A stretch of DNA of 64,000 bases from Chaunax sp. Z400 (GCA_037577475.1 CM075203.1:22475397-22539396), one strand, 5' to 3'; counted from the first letter of the stretch, positions 53,901 through 63,592 are shown. Numbers and translations are program-made. Notes: a model not told the origin generated them from the sequence alone.

Positions 53901-56900
53901 AACACAAATGCAGCGTTTTACTTTGTAGCTGCACAGAAAGATTTATTTATTGTTCCAATTGTCAACTCAGACAATGTAGAACATTTGTTGGAGTGTTTTT
54001 AGGATTTGTGTTCAGTAGATTTGATTCAGTACAATGAATGTACAGCTTTCATTTGTGAAATAGAGCCTGAAGGTCATGTTGTGGTGTCAAAGCCACAAAC
54101 AGATGCCATGCAGTGATCCTAAAGTCAGCATCTGGAGTCTGACTGATTTTGTTCCTCATCCCTTACTTGACTTTATTATCCTGCTTCCATCCACAGGCGA
54201 TCTTCAATGGAAGGAGGGTCTGCAGCAGAAAGCATCAGAAGCATTTCTACGGCAACAAGAAGCTGCCCCCAATCTGAGAAAACTGGTTTATGGCTCAGGT
54301 AGCCTAAGGCTCTGGTTGCATGTGCATATAAATGTATATTTCTATGAAAATGATGTCTGGATAAAACATTATGTGTTGAGTTATTATGGGCCAAAATATC
54401 AGGTCTGGTACTAAATAGTATTGCCATGTACTGTATGTCAGCATATGTTAGTACAGAGATACATTATGTCTGAGGCAGCACCATAATGTAAAAAGATCAC
54501 ATTATAATCTGTCACTGTGATTTCCATTGTCTCCTGACAATCATGTCCTTTTCAGTTGCAGAGGCAGATGAGGAGGACGAGGAGGAGGAGCTGGGGGGGC
54601 TGTTTCGAGTCAGTCGCCCTCAAAACAGCAAAAAGTTGCAAGCAAATGCTGTGGACTGTTCCTGTTTCAACCCTGACACCTCTCATGACTGGGACTCTGA
54701 GGAGGTAGAGTGTTACTGATGCACTGGTTTTACTGGGAAAAACACAAAACTAGAAATCATTCAGTCAGAACTAGTTTCCAAACAAAGCCACAACAGAAGC
54801 CTCTAAATGTTCATTCACATAAAACAATAGTTTACATACAAATGTCCATGTAAAATGTAACATACAATGTACAGTTTGAAAGAACAGACACAACTAAACA
54901 AGTAAATCATAGTACTTTAAAGTAGTAATTAGTCACCATTAATCACAGCCTATTATTAACTCTTTTTTTAAAAACATTTATTAAAACAACATCCTTGACA
55001 AGAAGTCTCACAACACTTTCCTTACAAAAAAAGGTTGAAGTTCAGAATTTCTCCTTTTTGACCTTCTCCCAAAAGACTTGTAATTTAGGGCAGTCCCAGA
55101 AAATGTGGGGAAAATGTCCTATCAGGCCACGTCCCCTCCAACAGAGAGAGTTTGAATGATTGTCATAGATGGATATTATTAATGGTGTCTTAAAAAAATA
55201 TCATTCTCAACTTCCAACCAGATTCTCTCCATGTTGGATGGTTCAGGCATTTATGCCAGTACATCCAAGATCTCTCCCATTCCTCATCTTCAGTTATGAC
55301 ATCAGCTTCCAGTTCCCATTTACTTTTGACATCTAATGTATTGTCTGTCAAATCCATGCAAATCCTACTGTAAAAACATGATACTATTTTCATAGGGTGT
55401 ATGTGATTCTCAACTATCTGTCCAGTACTGTTCAAAGTTAGTGGGTACTTCTTTGATTTTGTAGCATTCCTTATGTGACACTAAATAGTGTCGTATCTGG
55501 AATTATCTGAACAGATCTTTAGATGTAAAACCATACTGGGCCTGAAGAGAAAGCCCTGAGAGTCGTTCCTTCCAACAACTGATCCACTGTCACCAGACCT
55601 TTCTCAGCCCATTTAATAAAAGCTCCATCCAGTTTGGCAGGTAGAAAGTCGCAGATTGAAGCTGTTTTTGTTGCCCTTGATAGAGATATGGGTAGACTTA
55701 GTGATTTTTGTACCTTTGTCCAGACCTTTAAAGTGTAATGAACCCATTCATTCTGTATTTTAAGTTTCCTCCAGACCTTTGCCTTTAGAAAGGGGAGAAC
55801 AGAGATTGACACATCAGTAACAGAACTTAACTCATTTTTTTGAATTGATTGACAGTTTATATGTTGAGAAATTCACAAAAAATACCCTGGACTGTCATCC
55901 ATATCAGGATCTACCTCTTACTCAGCCATAGACCCATCCCTCCACTAAATTTCATCTGACTCTATGCATAACTCCTATCTTGTGCACAAACAGACGGACA
56001 GACCTGGGTGAACACAAAGCCACTGCACAACAAAATTGTCAGAAGTGAAAAGAGGTGTTGAAATGAAATTTAAAATACTTAAAGCTTGTGATGTTTTTTT
56101 TTTTCCAGATGCTAAACTCCATTAGGGACTGCTTTGTAACAGGGAAGTGGCATGAGGATCAAGATGCTGCTACACTGCTGAAGGAGGACGGTAAGAGAAG
56201 GAGAACCAATCAATCAAGGAGAACCAATCAATGATCTGAGGTCATTAAAAGTGTAAAAAGTTACTAAATTCTTCAGTTCAGTGTGGAACCTTCACTCAAC
56301 ATGTGATGGTATTTGGACATGTTAAGAAGGATACTTGTGCAAATTGGCTCTTTTTTTATTAAGACACAATCCATGTGGTAGAATTACAGTTTTGTGTTGT
56401 TTTGTTGTGTCCAGAGGAGTTGTATGGTGACTTTGAGGATCTGGAAACAGGAGAAGTCCACAGTGGACAATGTGGGCTGCAGGATCCAGCTGAGGTAAGG
56501 CCTGTTTTCTTGTGAAGGACTGATCACTGATTCTGTGTGGGTAGGAGATAGTGTGGATATAATACTGATGTTTTTGATTTTATTATGTTACAGTCAACAC
56601 AACCCTCTCAGACTGAGGCTGTAGTCAGATTGTCCTTTGTTCCTTTGGAAGGTTCCTCACTGAGTAAAATGATTCAGAAGGGTCTCAGTGGCAGTCGTGA
56701 TAAGAACTGATCAAATTCTCTAAATGCTAAAGAGAAGCACTTCAGTGCTTTGTGTCTTATCTTCTAGGATACACTGAATCATCCGTCATCAATGGAAAGG
56801 AGATAATGTCATCCCACAATTCCTTGAGGCGGCAGCATTCCAATCAGTGTACCGTGCAGCCTTTCATGAAAACAAACTTGTCTTATTACTTTCCCTCATC

Positions 56901-58169
56901 CAGCCATAAGAATGTTAAAAAACCACATCAACACTTCATGGCATTACCGAGTTGTGTGGTGGTTTCTTAGTAAATTGATATCAGTTGAGGGCAGCAGCCT
57001 GGTGATGAATTTTAATTGACATATTTGCATTTACATATAAATGATTACTGACTTTTAATACCTTTTAGGTTTTAATTAATTAGGATGATGTTTCTTCTTG
57101 TACACCTTGCAGAATAGTGAGAGTGATGATGGTGATGCTGAAGAGAAGGTGGATGATGAGGAGGTCCAGAAAAACAAGCATCTGGAGAAGAAACGTCGGC
57201 TGAAGGAGAGATTCGACGCAGAGTACGACGATGGAGATGCCACGTACTTCGATGACCTGAAGGAGGAGTTGCAGAAGCAGGCTGAGGTACCTTCTGTGCA
57301 GACATGCTCTGTAGCACACAGCATCCATTCAATACATGCTACACATTTGAGAAGTATCCACTCTAACGTAAACTGTTCTGTCCTCAGCTGAACAGAGCAG
57401 AGTTCCAGGATGTGGATGATGAGACCAGAGTGCAGTACGAAGGCTTCCGACCAGGAATGTACATCAGATTAGAAATCTCCTCTGTGCCCTGTGAGTTTGT
57501 CACCAACTTCGACCCCCATTACCCCATCATCCTCGGAGGTCTGGGTTCCAGCGAGGGTAATGTCGGATACCTGCAGGTATGTGCAATGGTTTCATTGTGT
57601 TGAGACGACGATGGGAAGGCCTTTGTCTCAGCAAAGCTTTCAGCCAGACTTTAAATGAACTTTCTGTTGACTATTTAGTTTAGTCTTGTAGCAGTTGTCA
57701 TTCAAATAGTACATGGACTGCCTACTGTGAATGTTCCTAATGATTCGTTTCCCTGATGTTGAAACATGACGTTTAAACTGGTCAACTAATCTAAAAGAAT
57801 GCAACCAAAATGGATGATTTAGGTTTTGGGTAACATGTTATGCCTTGTTACATAAACATTTGATAGTGGCTGATCATATCCTCTCCTTAAGGGAATCCCC
57901 CTCGGGTAAATAAGCCCTCTCAGCTCCCATATAGTGTTCTGTTAACACTGGTAGCAGTGATCAGTTACACTGCTGTGAAGTTGTAGATGTAGTCCTCATA
58001 AACTGAGGATCGCTGATTTGAACTTGATAAGAATGACCAATTATCTTGTGTTCTTGAGATAATGGGATCAAATACACCCACTGAAACTATGGCTTATGTC
58101 AGTCCTCGTATTATCAGACATAATTAGAATTGTGAGCAACATCTCTAAAGCTCTCTTTCTCTCTCTCTT

Positions 58170-58235
<66 letters not shown>

Positions 58236-60706
58236 ATGCGACTGAAGAAACACCGCTGGCATGGCCGCATCCTGAAAACACGGGACCCCCTCATCATGTC
58301 GTTAGGCTGGAGGCGCTTCCAGACCATCCCCCTCTACCACATTGAGGATCATAACGGACGCCACCGCCTGCTCAAATACACGCCACAGCACATGCACTGT
58401 GGAGCCACCATATGGGGTAAAACACAAGTATATATTGAGTGGCTGTGTTTACATGTACTGTACATAATGGTACATGCTGTATTCTGCATTCTGTAACTCA
58501 TCCTCATGCCAGTGGAAAGTTTGGGGGCGTTTCTTAGTCCACAAAACATTTCTGGAGCTTCCCAGCAGAACAGTGTTTTCAGTGTTCTGCTAAACAAGTG
58601 AAGAAGGTGTTTAAATGTAAAAACAAACAAAAAACATCTCGTACAGCTCGTACAGAATACAAGTACATGTGCTGCAAGACGAGATCAGTGGGAGCTTGAA
58701 ATCTCTGCAGTGTCTACCTGCTACCATTAGATGTGTCACACACAGCAGAGAGAGCATCTCTGCTTGAATCTTGCTAACTGCATTAGCACATATAGCCAGC
58801 ATACAGCCATTCATGTTCTGTCATGGATTGTTTTTAAATTGCAGACATTGAGTCATGTGTGATCCATTAGCATTGACTGAGTTAAATTATTGGAAGTCAT
58901 TTCTTCCTGTATAAAGAGGTCTATAATTATCTGTATCTGGTCATTATTATGTTCTCTCTAATCTAATGCTCTCTCTCCATTTGTCTCCATGAAGGCCCCG
59001 TCACACCGCAGGGCACCGGCTTCCTGGCTGTGCAGTCAGTAACAGGAACCAACGTAAGTCACTTATTCACTCTAGTGACAGCAGCTGTAGTCAGCGTGGA
59101 CAGTTGGTTCAATCCAAATGTCAGAACGTTGCCAGTTTCCATGTGGAAACAGCAAATTTGTTAAACTGTCATGTGACTGTTAGTCAGAAAACCCTTGGCT
59201 AAATGATTCATATGAAATAATGCTTTTTATTTAGTTTATATGTTTCTCTTTTGTCTCCATAGGCTAATTTCCGTATTGCAGCCACAGGAGTCATTCTGGA
59301 CCTGGATAAGTCTGTGACTATAGTGAAGAAGCTCAAACTCATTGGTTACCCCTACAAGATCTTTAAGAACACCTGCTTCATTAAGGTAGACGGACTTTCA
59401 TTTCCACCCGTCTGTCTTTTGGCGGTCATAGCATTTCATTCATTTATTTTCATTTTAAACTTTGAACTTCTTCTCAGATATACAAATTACAAGAATTGAA
59501 ATTAACAGGGACAACTTAAATAACTTCTGTCTGTCTTTCTTCAGTGAAATGCACATGTGGAGGACGATCCTGAGTATTTTTCACACTTGTTACTGTTTGT
59601 GTAGATTCTCAGTCATCCAGGTCTTGGTAATCCTTGAAGGTTGATTCAGAAGCAACTGGACTTCTTCTCTTAGCTTGAAGACGTTTCACCTCTCATCCGA
59701 GAGGCTTCATCAGTTCTAAACTGTTGGTATGAGGTCAGGATATTTATCCTCTGTGAGTCGTTAAGGAACCTGTTCCCTTTCCTTTTCTTCCTGGTCCTTC
59801 CCAGTCCTGTTGTGGGTCGTTAGGGTTGCTGGGACCAGCCGTCTCTCTTATGCATATTGGGCCATTATGTGGGTCGTTGGCATAACGATGGTGAAACCGG
59901 CGTGGAAGAGAAGTCAGGACTGCATGTATGTAGGTGACAGGTGATGGAGGATAAATATCCTGACCTCATACCAACAGTTTAGAACTGATGAAGCCTCTTG
60001 GACGAGAGGTGAAACGTCTTCAAGCTAAGAGAAGAAGTCCGGTTGCTTCTGAATCAACCTTTAAGGACATACTTGTTACTGTTTTAACTTTCTGTTTTGT
60101 ACAGCAAGAATTAAATTTACCTACTTAACTTAGTTTTCCAGGAAAGGCAGTCCGATTTTAATAGGAGTTGTATCTTGGTTGAACTCTGTGTTCACAGGGC
60201 ATGTTCAACACAGTGCTGGAGGTAGCTAAATTTGAAGGGGCTTCTATACGAACAGTGTCGGGGGTCAGAGGTCAGATCAAGAAGGCGCTTTCCACACCAC
60301 CGGGAGCTTACCGAGCCACGTTTGAGGACCGCCTGCTCATGAGTGGTGAGTTTTTAACTGTACAACTTACATTCGGTGGAATTATTATAATCTTCAGTTA
60401 TTGCCTATATTTTAGAGTCATAATGCAAAGGGTGTAACAACTCATTTGACAATGATATACATATTTGTGAAGGACTAAGCTGTAGTTGTATGTCTGTTTT
60501 AATGTGTTTGGCTCTTTGTGACTTGTGCAGACATCGTGTTCCTGCGCTCCTGGTATCCAGTGTCTGTTCCTCAGCTCTACAACCCTGTCACCTCCCTGCT
60601 GCTGCCTGTCGGTCAGAAGGACAGCTGGGCGGGCATGAGGACTCTGGGACAGCTCAAACATGACCTCGGCATTCGCAACAAACCCAACACAGACTCTCTG
60701 TACAAG
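47729..60706 (+). CDS. bms1: Ribosome biogenesis protein BMS1, 20 coding exons, 3' end outside window
   Basis: Bms1 is a nucleolar GTPase-like factor of the small-subunit processome. It binds Rcl1 and U3 snoRNP and is needed for 18S rRNA maturation. All 20 exons join in phase (3156 nt, 1052 residues) with GT-AG introns. Order: basic N-terminus (1-40); P-loop GPPKVGKS (88-95); LMLIDASFGFE (150-160, switch/G3 region); THLD (183-186) in place of the usual G4 NKxD; the AARP2CN-type region (about 235-330) with SLYGYLRG; a long acidic stretch (412-564); WKEGLQQKASEAFLRQQ (569-585); ELYGDFEDLETG; and the conserved C-terminal region (about 750-1050) with FRPGMY, DPHYPIILGG, RRFQTIPLY, YTPQHMHC and YPYKIFKN. 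ATG at 47729 has A at -3 and G at +4. About 170-230 C-terminal residues, compared with ~1280 in human, are not in the window. Confidence 0.96.
48137..48327 (+). CDS. bms1: bms1 coding exon 2 (residues 58-122)
   Basis: Acceptor TTTCTTTAG/GGCC, donor TCTG/GTAAGA, phase 1. Encodes KTKKHHIP, the P-loop GPPKVGKST and the GPVTIVSG block. Confidence 0.95.
48477..48605 (-). pseudogene. LINE reverse transcriptase scrap in bms1 intron
   Basis: Minus strand: LKSADDTTVVGLINREESSY, then LAPWCRANKEIVVDF. This is the FADDTTV region of a Rex/CR1-like reverse transcriptase, with the catalytic F changed to S and an internal deletion before KEIVVDF. It lies between bms1 exons 2 and 3. Confidence 0.7.
48679..48758 (+). 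CDS. bms1: bms1 coding exon 3 (residues 122-148)
   Basis: Acceptor TTTTCTTTAG/GCAAG, donor CTG/GTGAGT, phase 0. Encodes KKRRLTF and NAMIDLAKVADL. Confidence 0.94.
49065..49253 (+). CDS. bms1: bms1 coding exon 4 (residues 149-211)
   Basis: Acceptor after a C-run, CCCCCAG/GTTTTA; donor TACCAG/GTAAAC, phase 0. Encodes LMLIDASFGFEMETFEFLN, the THLD guanine-recognition variant and KHRFWTEVYQ. Confidence 0.95.
49254..50429 (+). other. bms1 intron with dispersed-repeat fragments
   Basis: A 1.2-kb intron. Around 49700-49765 and 50050-50100 are AACAAATGTGGGTGATCACA and AACAAATGTGAGTGATCACA phrases, also seen at 62.6 and 62.9 kb. They are probably tails of one repeat family. Confidence 0.5.
50430..50572 (+). 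CDS. bms1: bms1 coding exon 5 (residues 212-259)
   Basis: Acceptor ACCCATCAG/GGGGCC, donor GACCG/GTGAGT, phase 2. Encodes GAKLFYLSGMVYGEYQ and RFISVMKFRPL. Confidence 0.95.
50573..51550 (+). other. bms1 intron, nothing recognised
   Basis: A 978-bp intron between coding exons 5 and 6. I see no repeat or coding signal that I can name. Confidence 0.5.
51551..51672 (+). CDS. bms1: bms1 coding exon 6 (residues 259-300)
   Basis: Acceptor TTCAAACAG/TATGG completes the split arginine codon. Donor CCCAG/GTACAG, phase 1. Encodes MEDLTDPERVR and VSLYGYLRGTY. Confidence 0.95.
51772..51965 (+). CDS. bms1: bms1 coding exon 7 (residues 300-364)
   Basis: Acceptor CTCTGCAG/GTGTGG, donor CAGCAG/GTGTGT, phase 0. 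Encodes GVGDFQVADLNFLPDPC and YAPMAGVGGVVYDKDAVY. Confidence 0.95.
52064..52206 (+). CDS. bms1: bms1 coding exon 8 (residues 365-412)
   Basis: Acceptor CCTCTTTCAG/GAGGAG, donor AGCAG/GTAGGT, phase 2. Encodes ELVQSLIDTHATLDAKM and MSLFSG. Confidence 0.93.
52216..52330 (+). mobile_element. Single arm of the 35-kb foldback element
   Basis: CACCAGGGCCTCATTTCTAA followed by GCTGCACACAAAAGAGTAGC, GAAATGTGTGTAAGCATCTTTC and ACGTTGGCA matches the left arm of 35047-35561, lacking one G in the end. No opposite arm follows. It starts 10 bp after the donor of bms1 coding exon 8. Confidence 0.75.
52422..52879 (+). CDS. bms1: bms1 coding exon 9, acidic (residues 412-565)
   Basis: Acceptor GTGTGTTAG/AGAGATG, donor GCAGG/GTAAAT, phase 1. 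At 458 nt it is the longest coding exon. It is dominated by Glu/Asp/Ser runs, with a PAFADSEDELE block that is recognisable in the family. Low-complexity GAGGAG codons make repeat-length variation likely. Confidence 0.9.
52925..53440. mobile_element. Decayed miniature-transposon-like block in bms1 intron
   Basis: AACAACTGAAGAAGATGAAG, TATGAGCTCCATGGAGTCAT and GTGAAGCTTCAGAAATGTTT recur in the same order, with changes, near 39.6-40.06 kb and in part near 58.5-58.66 kb. The ends here are not clear. Confidence 0.45.
53550..53722 (-). mobile_element. tRNA-derived SINE, copy 4 of family A
   Basis: On the minus strand: a GTGGTTAAAGCTCACGCCCC head, box B-like GGTTTGATTCC, CCGTGGCCATTTGCCGC, TTTCCTGTCACCTCTTCGG and CTGTCCAATCAATAAAGGC. 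It is inserted antisense in the intron after coding exon 9. Confidence 0.78.
54197..54298 (+). CDS. bms1: bms1 coding exon 10 (residues 565-599)
   Basis: Acceptor CATCCACAG/GCGATC, donor CTCAG/GTAGCC, phase 1. Encodes LQWKEGLQQKASEAFLRQQ and APNLRKLVYGS. Confidence 0.94.
54556..54704 (+). CDS. bms1: bms1 coding exon 11 (residues 599-648)
   Basis: Acceptor CCTTTTCAG/TTGCAG, donor GAGGAG/GTAGAG, phase 0. Encodes an acidic stretch, LGGLFRVSRP and DTSHDWDSEE. Confidence 0.93.
54955..55850 (-). mobile_element. L1-type LINE, 3' part, in bms1 intron
   Basis: Minus-strand frames give WVHYTLKVWTKVQKSLSL, FLPAKLDGAFIKWAEKGL, then WERSWMYWHKCLNHPTWRES and, further on, HIFWDCPKLQVFWEKVKKE. A WxxxL...FxxWxxKG...FWxCPxxxxFW order is typical of the region after the reverse transcriptase in fish L1/Tx1-like elements. 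Several frame breaks are present. It sits antisense between coding exons 11 and 12. Confidence 0.72.
56109..56190 (+). CDS. bms1: bms1 coding exon 12 (residues 649-676)
   Basis: Acceptor TTTTTTTCCAG/ATGC, donor GGACG/GTAAGA, phase 1. Encodes LNSIRDCFVTGKWHEDQD. Confidence 0.93.
56415..56494 (+). CDS. bms1: bms1 coding exon 13 (residues 676-702)
   Basis: Acceptor TTGTGTCCAG/AGGAG, donor GCTGAG/GTAAGG, phase 0. Encodes ELYGDFEDLETGEVHSG. Confidence 0.93.
56495..57112 (+). other. bms1 intron, nothing recognised
   Basis: A 618-bp intron. A 72-codon frame at 56752-56970 has no recognisable similarity. Confidence 0.5.
57113..57286 (+). CDS. bms1: bms1 coding exon 14 (residues 703-760)
   Basis: Acceptor CACCTTGCAG/AATAG, donor GCTGAG/GTACCT, phase 0. 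Encodes KKRRLKERFDAEYDDGD and TYFDDLKEELQKQA. Confidence 0.94.
57388..57576 (+). CDS. bms1: bms1 coding exon 15 (residues 761-823)
   Basis: Acceptor CTGTCCTCAG/CTGAAC, donor CTGCAG/GTATGT, phase 0. Encodes YEGFRPGMYIRLEI and FDPHYPIILGGLG, core of the conserved C-terminal region. Confidence 0.95.
57577..58150 (+). other. bms1 intron, nothing recognised
   Basis: The left part of the intron before coding exon 16. I see no repeat or coding signal ahead of the CT microsatellite. Confidence 0.5.
58151..58233 (+). repeat. (CT)n microsatellite forming a splice-acceptor pyrimidine tract
   Basis: About 83 bp of CT with occasional TTT steps, ending directly in the CAG acceptor of bms1 coding exon 16. 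Confidence 0.95.
58236..58416 (+). CDS. bms1: bms1 coding exon 16 (residues 824-884)
   Basis: The acceptor is CTCTCTCTCAG/ATGCGA, directly after an 80-bp CT microsatellite. Donor TGGG/GTAAAA, phase 1. Encodes MRLKKHRWHGRILKTRDP, RRFQTIPLYHIEDHNG and YTPQHMHCGA. Confidence 0.95.
58417..58994 (+). other. bms1 intron with miniature-element fragment
   Basis: 58505-58640 (AAAACATTTCTGGAGCTTCC, then CTAAACAAGTGAAGAAGGTG) repeats blocks from 39.6 kb and 52.95 kb. The rest is unrecognised. Confidence 0.5.
58995..59053 (+). CDS. bms1: bms1 coding exon 17 (residues 884-903)
   Basis: The acceptor is CTCCATGAAG/GCCCC, slightly unusual in having A before AG. Donor ACCAAC/GTAAGT, phase 0. Encodes VTPQGTGFLAVQSVTGTN. 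Confidence 0.93.
59263..59385 (+). CDS. bms1: bms1 coding exon 18 (residues 904-944)
   Basis: Acceptor GTCTCCATAG/GCTAAT, donor ATTAAG/GTAGAC, phase 0. Encodes NFRIAATGVILDLDK and YPYKIFKNTCFIK. Confidence 0.95.
59632..60066 (-). mobile_element. Probable Penelope-like element 3' fragment with 120-bp inverted arms
   Basis: Arms 59632-59751 and 59947-60066 are inverted copies with only a few mismatches, including TTGATTCAGAAGCAAC and GCTTGAAGACGTTTCACCTC. The ~195-bp loop, read on the minus strand, is open: TYIHAVLTSLPRRFHHRYAN, then DPHNGPICIRETAGPSNPND and PQQDWEGPG. This resembles, from memory, the C-terminus of fish Penelope-like ORFs, but the GIY-YIG domain and reverse transcriptase are absent. 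It lies antisense between bms1 coding exons 18 and 19. Confidence 0.6.
60198..60345 (+). CDS. bms1: bms1 coding exon 19 (residues 945-994)
   Basis: Acceptor TGTTCACAG/GGCATG, donor GAGTG/GTGAGT, phase 1. Encodes MFNTVLEVAKFEGASI, RTVSGVRGQIKKAL and FEDRLLMS. Confidence 0.95.
60531..60706 (+). CDS. bms1: bms1 coding exon 20, last in window (residues 994-1052)
   Basis: Acceptor CTTGTGCAG/ACATCG, donor TACAAG/GTAGAG, phase 0. Encodes IVFLRSWYPVSVPQLYNP, GMRTLGQLKHDLG and DSLYK. The family protein continues with a basic tail that I do not find in the remaining 3.3 kb. Confidence 0.94.
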
Positions 60707-61379
60707 GTAGAGTAGCCGCCTGACAGATGTCTTTACACCTCATGAAGGAATACAGGATTAAAAGAACAGTTCACCTAATGATGAGCATTCATTCATGATC
60801 TTCTCACTCCCATGTGGATGGAAGATAGATAGATTGATAGATACTTTATTGATCCTGAGGGAAATTCAGGTGTCCAGGCGCGGAAACCAATCCCCTTCTC
60901 TGTGACCCTTCAGTGTGTTCAAACTGGACCAGACCGAGGCGTCACAACACCACCTTAGTGTGTGCTTTCACAGTGTATGCTGCTGTTCAGCAATGTGATG
61001 CACAACAGCGATCATAAAAGCTGATATAGTTCACTATCTCCCCAGTTTAGCGTCATTTTCTGTGCTTGTTCTTCAATTAACGAACTCCCTGTTATGACTG
61101 CATCATTAAATCTCCCTGTTAGGTCACACACCTGAACATATTATTACAACGTCACACCTGTCCACAACACTGAGGCACTTCATTCAGACAGACTCCTGTT
61201 TCAGCACTGTTACTACCTCCTGAAGCATCACAGAGGTGGAACAAACTGACACCTCATTACACCTTCATTGCATTCAGACAGATGGCGGAATAAAGACGCA
61301 TCAGGCCCAGAATGAAACCGCTGTCTGAATGGGGCTAGCATCAGGTGGGGGGACAGAAAAGGTGGAGAGGGGAGGGAGG
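60707..61379 (+). other. bms1 intron, repeat fragments
   Basis: 60758 starts with TTAA plus AAGAACAGTTCACCTAATGA, the miniature-element end also seen at 36656. 60815-60885 (ATAGATACTTTATTGATCCT) is the kind of tail found at the 3' end of fish LINEs and may belong to the element at 61.4-62.0 kb. No further bms1 exon is found. Confidence 0.5.
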
Positions 61380-61990
61380 GGGAGGAGGAGAGAGGCCAGC
61401 TGGCTGGACTGTGGCTGCAGAAGAAGCAGGACTATCGAACTTGTTGAAGAAGTGGTTGAGCTGGTTTGCTCTCACCACATCCCCCTCCGCTGCATTGTTG
61501 CTCCTCCTGCAGCCAGTGATGGTCTTCATACCATCCCAGACCTCCCTCATGTTGTCCCGCAGCCTCCGCTCCACCTTCCTTCTATAGGACTCCTTTCCCT
61601 CCTTTGTCCGGCCTTGAGTTCCCCAGTACATGCTTCAGCTCTGCCCAGTCTCCCTCCTTGAACACCCTTTTCTTCCTGTTGAGGAGGTCCTTGACATCAC
61701 TGGTAATCCAAGGCTTGTTGTTTGGAAACCAGAGCACAGTTCTGATGGGAACAGCAACATCCATGCAGAAGTGTATGTAGTCCGTGGTGCAGTGTGTGAC
61801 CCCCTCCATGTCCTCACCATATGGCTCCTGCAGCATCCGCCAGTCCCTCAAAGCTGCCTCTGCCTCAGGTGACCATTAGTACATTGGTACAACAACGCAG
61901 CAGAGGAAGATGTGGCCAGAGCAAACTAGCTCAACCACTTATTCAACAAGTTTGATAATCCTGCTTCTTCTGCTGCCACAGCCCAGCCAG
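61380..61990 (-). pseudogene. LINE fragment, endonuclease to reverse-transcriptase linker
   Basis: Minus strand: DYIHFCMDVAVPIRTVLWFP, NNKPWITSDVKDLLNRKKRV, FKEGDWAELK, then KEGKESYRRKVERRLRDNMR and EVWDGMKTITGC. This is the characteristic linker region of Rex1/CR1-like LINEs. The frame shifts once near 61.6 kb. A second copy of the LNHFFNKFD block appears to the right, inverted or rearranged, around 61.92-61.99 kb. Confidence 0.75.
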
Positions 61991-63283
61991 CTCTCCAGTA
62001 GGAGTATTGGACAATCACACAATATTCATTCTCACCTAAGAGCTCTCTGGTCAATTTCTGTCAGCATTTGGGCCTCTGAGAGAAGCGATTGTCAAGCACA
62101 ATGCGTGTATTCCATTTTCTATCATTGAGAGGAGATCATTAAATGTAACATTGCACCCATGACAGAACACACACTGGTGATGTCACCACGATGACGTTCC
62201 ATTACTTGGATCTGCCTCATGGCAAATGAAGTAATGCCATCTAATTTGTTGACCCTGAAATCTCCTAGGTTTTTGAATCGTGTTTATCATCAGTTGATAA
62301 GTTATCAACAAAAGTATGATTTTCCATAACAGTGAATTCTGACTTATTTTTTGTCTAGATATAACTTCTTACCTTTTTTTCTTTCATATTTATAATCCAT
62401 TTGAATAGCTCTACTCCTGCATCATTGCAGCTACATATTGGTAGCAGTGCCATGTCCCTACCCTGAGAAAAACTGATATAGAATCTGCATTCGTACCCAG
62501 ATCCCCCTGAAAATTTAATCACTTCTTCCTTTGCCCAAGATCCACTCTTACACAAAAGTTCATCGACATGTCTTTGAAATATCTTGGGGACAAATGGACA
62601 AACACACAAACAAACAAACATGGGTAATCACATAAAGTCCTCCATCTCTTGTGTGCAGAGGTAAGAAAAGTGTGACAAAACCTCGGCCCTGGTGCTCCCA
62701 TCACTGTTTTTATTATTTTGATATTTTTATATTGTTATGGCATGAACAATATGTCAACAAATGAAAAAAGTGCAAAAATCAAATAGTATAAATATATAAT
62801 AAAAATCAAATAGTAAAATAATAAGATAAAATAGTTGTTGGAGCACCTTGTCCTACTTTTTGTTGTGTGTAAGTGTGTAATTCAGTTAAGACCCATCCCT
62901 CTACAAAACCTGTTGATGAAAATACAAAAACATGGGTGATCAGATGACCTCCATCTAACCCTAACATTTTCACAGGTAATAATTAATAATAGATTTCATT
63001 GTGCACTTCTGTCTGTGCATATGTTTGTGTACATTCGTGTTGGGTGTTGGCTGGCTTGATAGCTCCTTCCTGAATTTCCAGTGATTAAAGCTGCAGTAGG
63101 TGATCTCTATAAAAATATCTTTTTGTCATATCTTCTAAAAGTGACACCATGTCTTAACAATTGTACATGACACAGATAATCTGTGAAAAAAATTCAGACT
63201 GATGGAGTCCAAGTCCTCCATAAAGCCATCCACACAGAGGAGGCTGCTGTGCTTCACCAAGTGAGAGCATGCTGGGGAAGACG
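61991..63283 (+). other. bms1 intron, nothing coding recognised
   Basis: Repeat-tail phrases (AACATGGGTAATCACATAAA at about 62618; ACATGGGTGATCAGATGACC at about 62931) belong to the family noted in an earlier bms1 intron. The rest is AT-rich without recognisable features. Confidence 0.5.
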
Positions 63284-63592
63284 GGGGCTACCTGCAGACC
63301 AGGGCCGCAGACCGGGGCTACCTGCAGACCAGGGCCGCAGACCGGGGCTACCTGCAGACCGGGCCGCAGACCGGGGCTACCTGCAGACCAGGGCCGCAGA
63401 CCGGGGCTACCTGCAGACCGGGCCGCAGACCGGGGCTACCTGCAGACCGGGCCGCAGACCGGGGCTACCTGCAGACCGGGCCGCAGACCGGGGCTACCTG
63501 CAGACCAGGGCCGCAGACCGGGGCTACCTGCAGACCGGGCCGCAGACCGGGGCTACCTGCAGACCGGGCCGCAGACCGGGGCTACCTGCAGA
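63284..63592. repeat. GC-rich 29/30-bp minisatellite, about 11 copies
   Basis: The unit core is GGGGCTACCTGCAGACC followed by (A)GGGCCGCAGACC. Copies are 30 bp with the A and 29 bp without it. The length mix shifts reading frame between copies. The 144- and 114-codon frames here (GLPADQGRRP repeats) are products of the array. Confidence 0.95.
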
